The position numbers and the translations under genes were made by a program. From assembly GCA_947650365.1 (NCBI GenBank), contig OX393550.1:99287924-99351923 (forward strand): a stretch of 64,000 nucleotides of DNA, read 5' to 3'. Each line of letters opens with the position of its first letter. The stretch's first letter is position 1. The notes under the pieces were generated by a model, which was not told the DNA's origin, searched no databases, and saw only the letters and a program-made list of their open reading frames with translations. This stretch comes from Chamaelirium japonicum (lineage: Eukaryota > Streptophyta > Magnoliopsida > Liliales > Melanthiaceae). Below, one piece after another: positions 33,301 through 45,300 of this stretch.

Positions 33301-36300
33301 ACACTGGTCTTTATATATTAGAAAGATAGAAAAAATTCTCTATATCGTATATTCGTTAGAACTTCCATAATATTCGATTTGTTGAGAAACTTATTGGTGG
33401 GGACACCGACCCGGTTTGACCGGATCCTACGCTAGTCTACACGCGCGGGAGGACTGTCCACACACTTGGCTTTGGCTTGGAGATACTTTCTAGGCCATGT
33501 ATACTTGGGCCCTTTTGTTTATTGTTATTTATTTATTTTAGCCTTCTATTAAGCATTTTCGGATTTAATAATTCCCAAAAATCTGCATTAGTGTAAGTCC
33601 CATGTTATGAGGGCCTTTTAGTTTTTTTTTGCGTTCATTAGTTCTTAGGGTTTTGAGGATCCTTTATTTATATTTCTTGTAGCCGTCATTAGACTTAATG
33701 CTGAAATTGAATGAAAGATTTTTTTGCTTAGGGTGTCTTGTTGAAGAAATGTTGAGGGGAGAGACCTTGGATCTTAGCCAAGTCTCTGTTACTTTTGTTT
33801 GTTGGTGCTTGTGATTTTCATCTTCTACATGATCCTCCTCACCAAAGGGTTCACCATTATCATCAACGCGATCATCTTCAACATCATCATCCTCACCAGC
33901 ACCACCACTCGTGGCTCCGCCTCCGCCCTGCATCGTCTATGGCCTTGCCTCCAATCTGCCCCACTTCGGTTTGCATTACCTACGAGTCTGCGACGCCCTG
34001 CCCCAGTTTGCACTATCGACGGCTTGCATTGCCCATGGCCACCCACCCTAGCCTGCACTGTCCACGGTCGCCGCACTGATCCCGCACCACGACTTCCACA
34101 ACCCCCGTCCACACCACTCACGTTCCCCATTCGTGCTGTCCTGATCCCTGCACCGCCAATCCCGTGTTACCTTCGTGGATTCATTTAAGCACCAAGATCA
34201 CCCACCTTCGTCTTTGAACGCCTCCATATTCACCAGGTTTGATCTTTTATATCCTTTCCGCATTGAAACTTAATTTTTCTTTTTTGTTGGTTAAATAAAA
34301 CCACATATTAGGGCTATAATCTTTTCATTAATAACCACTGTTAGATTGGAAAAGCAACCCATCTTTTACATGAGCCCGAGACTGATTCTATATTTGCTTT
34401 GAGCTTGAAATACAGTTGAAACCCTTCGTGGGTCCCTCGACTCTAGTGTTGAATCTTGGATTGCCCTAGTCCCGGGAATTTCTCAGCTCCCAAATGAACG
34501 TCGTCATTTCAATTTTTTGAATAGTAGGGTCCTATTTACATGCACTCGTCTTCCTTGTTTTGAGTGGTTATTTTTTTTCGACTTATAGTACTATATGCAA
34601 ATCTAATATGCCATACGTATCTATTAGAGTGTATATGTATCATTAATCCTCTTGTATAGGTTCTTAACCTCTTGGGGGTATGTTCACCATGTGGTGACCC
34701 CATCTCCTATACACAAGGTTCGAAATTTCCATTTCGGTCAATATTTCGACCTTCTGAAAAATGGAAATATTCGTGGAAATATTTCGACAGTGTGGAAATA
34801 TTGTGATTTGATGGAAATGGTGAAAATATTGATTTTTTAATGGAATTTTTGAATGAAACTCTGTATAGTCATAAACCAAGTATAGATACACACTTTAGAA
34901 CACTCAGATAATATTTGCACCCTATCTATGGGCTTCGAGCTTGATATAACATGTATTCTATACATATTGGACTGATAACCAGTAAACTGGAAAACATAAA
35001 CTTCATCAACTTCATATATTTACATATATTTACATTGTTTACATCATGAATAATACATCACTCTTCTTCACTCGTCCAAGTAATCTCTTCTTCGCTCGTC
35101 CAAATAAAGTCATCATCATCAGCCGCTCCTGATGCACCACTGCAGCCTCCGACTGACAGACTAGGTCCACTGCCACTAGCATCATGAACAGATTGCATCG
35201 GCATCCATTCTCTCTCAGCACGCTCCCGCTGGGTCCTTCTTGAATCTAAGACCGCCTGTCGATATTGCGCTCTCCTCTTCTGTCTCAATATCTGGTGGGT
35301 ACTCGATATCATCATGTGAACGACCCCTGGTTGATGGAGTGGTAGTATGTCTGGACTCCTCGATCCGTTTCTTATTCTTCTTCAGATTTTTAGGGGTTCG
35401 TACCTGAACTCCTTTATATTCTCCACTCCTCAATAGAGTGCGCATGGTTACTCTGACTTCAAGAGGAGCCTTCAAGTACTCTGCGACATCGGGGAAGCAG
35501 CCGGCGAGGTGTTGCTTCAACCGTGTAACACCTCCACTATCGATCTTTTTGCCACAATATGCACACTGTGACTTTTGCTTCTTTTTGTCCAAGGGAAACC
35601 CATGCTGCCAACCTATGTCTTTTGAACTGGAATCCCTATGCGGGGGAGGTTGGGAGGCCATCTGTAAATGAGAATAAATAATATTGATAAAGTTATATAA
35701 CTCTATACAATCTATTATTGTGGAATTCTAAGTAGGCAAGTAGCATATATTTCTTTACATGATATACAGATACATCTCTTTCTAATATTTATAAGAATAA
35801 AGAAAGTGTAGATTAAGACGGGAACAATCCAAATGATGCATCAAATACTTGACTGAAAATACAGACTAAATAACCAAACGTACATACGAAAGAAGGATAC
35901 ATCAAAATATAAAGGAACATAAAATCTATTGCCAAAATGATCGACGGCCCGGCTCATAATCATTTCTGGGATCCTCCGGTAGATCGATGCAAGGTATTCC
36001 GTGCAATAATGATGCCATGTCATATATCGATGATGCCACTCTGTAAACTCTCTCACATACTGCTGATACTCCGGTGCCGACACACCAACCAAATATCCAA
36101 TCATCGGATACTGTGTATAAACAGCGATTGTGACACCTCCATCTGCATGAGGATATACAACTGCACTTTTAGTCGTCGGCTGATGATATCCATATGGCCC
36201 ATATGGATATAGTCCATAGCTCTGAGGTTGAGAGACATAAGAATTATCGCTTTGGTCAGGATATCCATATGGCTGGCCATGACTATAATATGGATCACTA

Positions 36301-39300
36301 GACTGGTCATGACTATAATATGGATCACTAGCTTGCCCTTGACCATAATTGTATCCGCCACTGCTCGTGCTCATCGCATCAAATTGGGACGATAAAGAAT
36401 CAACCTCATGGCTCCAACGAGTAGATGTGGAGCTACCTCTATCAGTTTGCCTAGGTCCACCTCGTCTACGCTCGTACTGCTTCTGTCTTTTCTCTCGTGG
36501 TGCACCATGATCACTGTCCTGAGTAGCATGATCGAAATAAGCCTCTGCAGTAAATGGGCTCAACGGTCTCTGTGATACCGATGCACCTTGTGTGTCATGC
36601 CTTTCCTGACTAGCACTGCCCCCCCCACCACCACCACCACCACCATAAGAAATATCAGCACCACCGTGACTACCACCATGACTATCATCGTCGTCGTCGT
36701 CGCTAGGAGTTTGCGTCTCCTTTTCGCCTATATCATCCCGCACATGGGTAGATAAAGCATCAATATCAACACCCATCTCTGAGGCAATGTATGTGCTCGG
36801 TCTTCCTGACGGGGTATCCATGGTTGGAGATCCTAACTCCTTAACCCACTGATACAGCGGATCCTCTTCATCATCAGTAAAAATATCACTGAGATCGATC
36901 GGCGTCATATCTCTTTCCTCTCCTTCTCTCATATTCTTTATCATGAGCCTTAAGTTGTAATAGACCCGTACAAGCTTTTCCAACCTCTCATGCCCTAGCC
37001 TGTTTCTTCTCTTGCTATGGATCAATCCAAATGTGCTCCAATTACGCTCACACCCTGATGAGGATGCAGTCTGTGAAAGGACTCGAACTGCAACTTTGCG
37101 TAGGCTAGGGGCCGAAGTGCCATAAGTCACCCACCACTCGGCTGCATGAATAATAATTTATGTTGATAATTAATTATGCTGATAATTACGCTCACACCCT
37201 AATTTATATTCACTATTAAAGTATTATACCTGGCTGCGAAAGAAATCTCCCGCTTATTGCAGCCGGTGTTGCAAAGCTACCCATCGCATCTCTAAATATC
37301 TTCAATTGCATATGCATTTGAAGATTTAAGTTAACAATCATGTTTTTGTCTTAATTTTCATTTAGAAAATTAGAGGTATTTACCTCACTAAGGCATGTTG
37401 CTTGCTCTTGAGGATTCGATAACTTGGCTACCACTTCTTGAAGCCCCTGAATAAGATCATCACATATTCCAAGATCTTGGGAATAATGATACATCGGATT
37501 TAGATAGAACGCTGCGGGATTAAATAATTTGCGTGGTTAAAATGGTGTAAATTCATCAAACATAAATGGCTTGATAAATGGAAGTGATTTTTACCAGCCT
37601 TTTGTAATGGATGTGCCAGTTGCTTTATCCATCGTTTCTTAATAATACCCAATATCCTGTCGGGATAACGAGCAGTTTTCTTTATAGCTTCTTTCATCAG
37701 ATCAATAACACGATGTAGATACCCCATGGTGGGTTTCTTATCCCCATCCACCATCCTCAGTACTTTCACAATAGGAGCTAAGATAGCGACAACTTCACGG
37801 ACTTTAACCCAAAATGTCGAACTCCCAACCATGTCCTCGATATTTGTGGCAGCATATCGTCCATGGTATTGTATCCACTCAGGAGAAGTAAACATTGCCC
37901 TAAGTTGATCTTTCTTATCGAGCAAGCTCTGTAGTGCAACATCGTTACTTGCAAATCTAGTGAGGCTTGGTCTCACAATATCCCCCCCACACTTCTCTCT
38001 CATCATAGTAAGCACGAACGAGTGATTGTAGATATAATTCGTAATTAATCTTGCATTCTTCATCAACTCCACCATGCTTTTCCTCTCCCCAATGTCCTTA
38101 AGTATCAGGTCTATACAATGAGCAGCGCAGGGGGTCCAGAATAAGTTATAGCCTTCTGTATCCATGAGTGCCTTACCGGCTTTCATATATGCACTGCCAT
38201 TGTCTGTGACAATCTGTACAACATACTCCTTCCCAACAGAATCTACTACTTCCTTCATTAAATTATACAAATATAAATGCTCCTTCACATATGCAGACGC
38301 ATCAACTGATTTTAGAAAAATTGTTTGACCATCACTGCATGCCATAAAATTTATCAATGACATGCGTGTAGGACATGTCCAGCCATCACATATGATGGTA
38401 ACACCGTACTGTGGCCATTTTTTTTTCAAAGAGTTCATGTATTCCTGGAGGTCCTCATCCTCTTGGTCAAGTAGGGGGTTCATCAACTCGTACGCACTTG
38501 GAGCTTTCACTCCTGGTCCACACCTACCAGCCTCATCAATCATTGTCTGGTAATAAGGATTATTGGCCACTGCATTAGGTGCCAAACCCCCGTAGTGTAC
38601 AAACCGTGCAATAAACTTGTGCAGCTTATTCTTAATCCCCTTCTTATGTACTATCTGAGGAATTGTAGGTTGGTTTGTGTCTTGTCCTCTACAAGCATAA
38701 GGATCAAAAGTTGACTGTGAGACTGACCTTGTAGACTTTGACCGAAACAAGCTGCTAATACCCTTTCCCCTTTTGGTAGTACCACTAGCTCCGGAACCAC
38801 CTCCCGTCTCCCGTACAGATTGACCAAAATTTGGCCTCGTCTGCTCTAACCTCTCTCTTTGCTCCCTGTCCCACTTCTCAGCACGAGACATATTTCTTCC
38901 TAAGTTAAATGCTGGATCATCATCGTCAGAGATATCCTCTTCAATATGGATCGGGGCAGCTAGACTCTCCCTAAACTGCTCCTCAGTCCTCCGTCTCTCA
39001 AGTGTCTTATCCTTGCTTGCTTTCAAAGTCTCCCTCATAAGTTCTCTAACCTCTATGGGACACTTAACACATTTCTCCACATTAGAAAATTCTCCCGCTA
39101 AATGTTGCTTCAATCTTGATACCCCTCCACCCTTAAGAATCTTCTGACAGTAATTACATTGGGACTTGGACTTGTCATCACCAACAGCGACACCATGTTC
39201 CCACCCGATATTTTTTTTCCCATTTTGCTGCAAATAAATAACATTTATACGATTTTATCAACCATGGTAACAATCAAGCACACAAATAATCTAAATTTTT

Positions 39301-42300
39301 TTTGATTTAGTCTATTTCAACTTAACAGCTCCTAACTGTTTGAAGAGTACACCTAAGCCTCCAATCCGGTCTTATGAAACCAATTCGACCAGGTAAGCCC
39401 CCAGGTGAGTGGAGGGGTCACAATGGTCCCTCTTAAAAACCACTCTCCTAGAACAGAAACTGTCACCCTCTTAAGGGACAGGGCTAGCCTAGACATCGAT
39501 TTGATCAAAGAGTGGAATTGGTTCAACTTTTGGTGTTCTTCGTTCTATTGAGCTCGAAACCCCTAGGGCCAACATCTACGTAAATAAGCAAATAATCAAG
39601 CACACCGTATGTTTTCGAACACTTTAGACAATTTTTATTTTTATGCGAATCAATTTTACGTTTTGATTTTATAATATATTTTTATGCGAATCAATTTTAC
39701 TTTTAGAAATTCATTTATATGCAACATTCATTTATATGCAAAATTTCTAACGTATATTACTTTTTGCTATATTACTAATTTATATTCAAAATTGCTAATT
39801 GCTAATGTCAAAGAAAAATAACATTATTTGAAAAAAAAATTACCTACACTTATTTGCACTCCGAACACTCCAAAATCCTCAGACCTTTGCACTTCTTGCA
39901 CTCTGAAATCAATTCCTTTGCACTCTGAAATCCATGCACACACCCCAAATAGATAGTAAGTAAGAGAGGAGTGAAGAAAGAGAAAACTAGAAGAGAGAAC
40001 AATTCGACACCACAAGCACTTTTTAGGCAAATATCACGGCACGTTTGAACTCCGAAATTAGCTTCTTTGCATCAAAAATCATAACAATCATTCACACAAA
40101 CACACCAAAGAGAGAGTTAGTAATTCACAAGTTGTAATCTGAAACTACCTAGAACATTGGAAGACATCCCCACTCATCATGCTTCAACAATTCGGAAAAT
40201 GGTTTTGGAAACTGCGTTTATTTTATTACATTGTTTATTATAGAACAATTGCAAACTTTGCTTTGAATTTGTCCACAGTTGAATCTTCCTCGAAAGCACA
40301 CAGACCAAATATAGAAAAGATAAGATAAGGTTGCGGGCCTTGCGGCGTGTGGATGTATGCACAAGTGGGTGGGTGTGCTTGCATGCTTCTGCTGGCATGT
40401 GTGTGTTTGTTTGCATCATTGTGTCTTCGTGTGTGTGTGTGCTTGTGGATGTGGTGCATCGAGCATGTTTGTGTTTGTGTGTGATGATCTGGGTGTGCAC
40501 TTAGAAAGCAGTTGTCTCAACTCTTTTCTGGCACCATCATGGCATCATGTTTGAACTGCCAGTTGTGGGATTCTCTCGATTTTGAAAATGCTTTATGCAA
40601 ACGCAATTATGTCGACAGATGTTAGAGATTTTATATGCACATTATGCCGACAGATGTTAGAGGTTTTATATGCAATAGCAATTATGCCTTTCATGTTCCC
40701 ACTTTGCTTATTATGCTCTAAAGTAAACGATTTGATAACCAATATTATGCCTTTCATGTTCCCACTTTGCTACTACTAATATATGAATATATCATACATA
40801 TGATTTCGAAAAAATGCTAAGTTTGCATCCGAAAAAATGCTCAGTTTGCAAGGTTTGAAATTACCCTCTTTGCATCCGAAATTGCAGGCTTCGCAGCAAT
40901 GCTTTACCCAAATAGAGAGTAAGAGAGAGGGGGAGACCCGGGGCCGTGAGAGAGAGCTAAGAAGAGAGACCGGGAGAGAGATTGGAGACTTGGAGTAGAT
41001 AAAATAAAAGAGAAAAAAAAACTGGTTCGAAAGAGAGGTAAGAAGAGAGGGAGATGAAAGAGAGATTTCGCCAGGGTCTGCAAACCAAGCCCGAAAGCCG
41101 CTCAGCAAACCAAGCCCGAAATCCCACAGGTTTAAATAGAATTTTAAAAAACGAGATTTCGCACAGATCTCCTTAAAATTTCGCGAAATATCGCAATGTT
41201 TCGCGAAATATCTCACCGAAACGCGAAATATCGCGATAATTAGACCCGAGCCAGTCTCTTTCGGCCGCCCCATGTGGGTGGGCCCCAGCTGTCTCGAAAG
41301 AGAGGCCGCACGATATTTCGTGAAAATCCGAAAAAAACCGCGAAATATCGCGTGATATTTCGCGAGATATTGCACCGAAATACGTCAATCACCTGTCGCT
41401 CTCGGCCGCCCCACGTGGGTGGGTCCCAGCTGTCGGCGCGATATTTCGCGATATTTTGCGAAACATTAAATTTCGCGCGAAATGTCGCGAGATATCGCGG
41501 TCAACGATGGTTTCGTCGGTCGCCCTCTGCGTCGCACGTGACGCGGGCCCCAGCTGTCCCCTCGATATTTCGCGAGCTGTAAATTTCGCTCGATATCTCG
41601 CGAAATATCGCGATTTATATGTGATTTGCATTCCGTTCGAAACCGTAGGCGGGATTTCGTGCCGGGTTTTCAAAAAAACGAGATATTTCGCGAAATATTT
41701 CGAGATTTTGAACCTTGCCTATACATTCATATATATGGCCATTGCTCAAATGAGTAAAGCAAATCTTTACTCCCAAATTCCATTTTTCCTTTTCCTTTTC
41801 TAGCATTAACATGGTATCAGAGTCATGAGATCACCCCTCTCGTTCCCTCCTTTAGATGCCTTTAATCCATCGTGGAGCATCATTGCAATCGACATTGGCC
41901 TTGCTCTGCTCCATCGACACCCAACCCTCTAGATCTGTCGAGAGCCGACTGTGAGATCCAACAGTCGCCATCTTGTTCTAGGTTGTTGCTTCACTCCGAG
42001 ATTTAACAGCCTACTGTGAGATCTTGGTGCTTGGTTCTGCCTTTGCTCGACTGGATTGGATGAAGACATCAGCCGATCGATCGTTGGTTGAAGAGATCAA
42101 TGAGGATTAGGCGACGACGATGTTCTTCAGTTGAAGAGGATTCGGCGATGGCATTCTTCAGTCGAAGAGGTCCAGTCGGCGGCGGTGTTCTTCAGTTGAA
42201 GAGGTCTAGACGACGACGGGCGATTGAAGAGATCTTCTCCACCACCCTTCAAAGGAGAAGGCCTAGAGCCTAGAGCCTAGAGTCTCTCTCCGTTAGACTT

Positions 42301-45300
42301 AGGATTTTATCCAACAGAGGGCTTGCTCCTTTGGATCTGGATCATTGGATGAGATCCAATGGCCCATCTTCTTTCACTTAAGTGATTGCCGATGTGGCTG
42401 ATTCTTTTGTTTGGTTAACTCCGGTTCACCTTAGGTTCATTCGGTTCACTGCAAAGTTCAGCTCATATCAGGGGGGGAGGGTCACATCTGCTCAGAACTA
42501 CGGTTTAAAATCGGTTCATTTCAATATTTGAAGGTACTATTTCAGCATTACATTTTTGCATCGTAGCAACACAATTTTCCTGTGCTTCAGAGGATCAATT
42601 TGTATCAGATCTTCACTGTTCTTGTTGTGTTGGATTCCTTACATCATCTCAGACCTCCTCATGGTGTTATCTTGATACGTATTCAAGCCTTTTGGGTCCT
42701 TCCTCTCCTAAAAGTCATCCATGGGTGTCTCTTTGAAGCCGAAAAAACTTACCAAGATGGGTGTTACACTCGTTGGAGCTTCCAATGTTCTTTTATGGGC
42801 ATACAACTTATGTATGCATCTTGGTGCTCACAAACTATGGAAGTACGTGGATGGCACGAAGCCCACACCTACACCCTCTGAGGTCTCCACCACCACAAGT
42901 GATGTCTTAAGCTCCTCTCTTTCTTTCTTGGAGATTGAAGAGTGGCACGATACTGATGCTATCATTCACTCGTACATAAGGTACATTGGCACATCTCTTT
43001 CCCACGAGCTCTGTGTAGAGGCTCTTGAGTTTCGGACTTCCTGAGAGATGTGCTATCTCTCAAAGCAGATTGTCCTGATTGGTGATGCACGGCAGCACAA
43101 GTCTTTCAACTTCGATACGAGCTCAAGGGCATGACTCAAGGGAGTTGCACCACTTGCACCATTTGTGAGTTTTACTCTTAGATCTCAGGACTCTGGAGGA
43201 AACCTGAGGCATTTAAGCTTGTCTACCCTCCGGATGCCATTTCCATAATTCCATTCGGCAGCAACATCGCGAGAAGCAGTACGTGCTTGAGTTCCTTATG
43301 GAACTCCGTCTTGATTTTGAATCAATTCGTGGACAACTATTGCACAGGGATCCTCAGCCTAGTCTCACTAAGGCTCTGTCCGAGCTGCTCGCCGAGGAGA
43401 CATGCTTGACCACTTTTGCTGCACACCGTTCCCCAGTATCTGACTCTGGAGTACTTGCTACTCCACCTCCTTTCACACAGTGTTCTTTTGGAGGTGATGG
43501 TCGTTCTATTGGGGATTGTCGACTTGCTGGTGAGCGGTGGTCTACCGGTAAACTCTAGTGTGTCTACTACAAGAAAGATGAGCATTTATTTCTCCAAAAC
43601 CTTGTCCCCCATTACTCTCTCATATCCTTGATTACTTCTCCCAACATGATCATGTTTCTAACCATGATTCACAATTATGCTTTTAGTAATTCTTGTTTTT
43701 GGTTTATTATATCTACACGCTACAAGTATGGTTCTAAAGCTATGTCCTTTGGAGAAGAATATCCAAATAAAGAAAATAACTTGCAATGGGGCTAACTTAT
43801 CATTGCCAATTGTTGCATACAATGTATAACATGGCATGTTGTCCGGGGTCTTCTAACAATGTCGATCCCTTGGCTGTCTATTATTATATTTGCAGATTTG
43901 TGATGTTTGAAAGTTTTAAGTATATAAACTCCCATAATTCATTTATAGATACAAGCTATATGTATGTATCTTCTAACAATGTTGATCCCATGACTGGTTT
44001 TTTTTTTCTGGCACACAAAACATGTTTAGTAGTATCATTATTAGTTTCTTATTCCTTACTATGGTTCTTTGATGCGTTAGCAAGGATATAAAAATTGAGT
44101 CATGTATGTTCTTACTAAATCATTAAACCTTAATCTTAGGAAAAACAATTTAGTGTTGCATGGTCATGGATATCCTAGATTTTTTATATTGAGTCACAAT
44201 ATTTTGTGTTTGTAGAGTAGTTCATTGCTTTTGTTTGGCTGTGTAATAGCTTTTAGCAAAGTGTTCTACTAAAAGCGCTTTTGGGCAGAGCTTGGATATG
44301 GTGCTTTAGAGACAACTTGGCCAAAGGAAACTAACTTATTGCTTTAGCTAATTCCTTATTGCAAATTTTCAACCAACTTGGCCAAAGGAAACTACTAAAA
44401 TTGCCGCTTCTTATTTGCTTCATCATAAATGGATTGATTTCTGAGGATCCCCATGATCTGGACCTTACAATCCGGACCACAAAGGGCCATTTCAATCTTG
44501 AGATGTGCTTGGATTGACTGAATCAGATGTTCCTACATTGAATGTCTAGATCAGAATTGTGGATTATGCGATTCGTTCCAGTCTAATATAATCAAGTTGA
44601 GCTGTTCAAGATAAAATAGAGTCGAGTTGTTGTTCACACTTGAATAGCAATTGATCACTTATGTTTCATTTTTTTTTAACTTCATCATTATCATCATGCA
44701 AGTCTTATCCCATCAGATTGGGTCAACTATAAGGAAGATTGGCAAGAATTTTCAAATTGGTTGTCAACCTGATGTCAAGCCTAAAATTGGCGCTGAAAGT
44801 ATGACCAAGTCAATTGGCAAGAGAGGTGCATGCCAATAAATTAAAAGGCCGATTGTTGGGTGGGAGACCAACCTTGTTGGTTACACAGTTTAAGCTCATG
44901 TAACCAGGGAGCAACACTCCAGTATTCCCATTGACTAAGAAAAAGTCCAGACGAAGTGGGTAGATAGGAATATTTGATATAGAAAATTGCATCTTTTTGT
45001 GGCACAAATTGTAAGCCAAAGATCATAAATGAAACATCCCATTGTTTTTTATAATAGATTTATTATACATATTATATACCTTTTAAGACCTCTATGATGT
45101 CCGATTATGATAACATCAGGGTAGAGTTTTTAGAGTTTGAGTAAAAAAATAAATAAATAGAGTATGGTTTGTCCAATTTTCTTACTATTAACTGAATCTG
45201 TTTCCGTCTTTTCCTATGTGCTTTGCATTTTTTTTTTCTTGAGGTATTTGACTTACAAATTCTTTTTGCTACTTCCCCCATCTTTTGCATGCTTTTATAA

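Larger units (their letters stand above)
34714..41717 (-). mobile_element. Complete hAT DNA transposon, 7004 bp, in GCP6 intron 4
   Basis: The ends are CAAGGTTCGAAATTTC (left) and ATTTTGAACCTTG (right). A perfect 8-bp target duplication CCTATACA lies at 34706-34713 and 41718-41725. Both subterminal zones are dense in short motifs: GGAAATATTTCGAC on the left, and palindromic TTTCGCGAAATATCGCG types at 41155-41710 on the right. The minus strand codes a multi-exon BED/hAT transposase (39227-35841) and a second BED-finger gene (35661-35058). The perfect duplication and unbroken transposase exons point to a young and possibly autonomous insertion. It sits inside an older Copia LTR remnant. Confidence 0.9.

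Noticed and set aside
33795-34188. C-rich reading frames of 90-130 codons in GCP6 intron 4
   Set aside because: They have His/Pro/Ser composition typical of CA/CC-rich DNA, with overlapping frames on both strands and no family match.
35937-36361. Reading frames opposite the transposase's last exon
   Set aside because: They are shadows of the Tyr/Gly/Pro-rich transposase tail.
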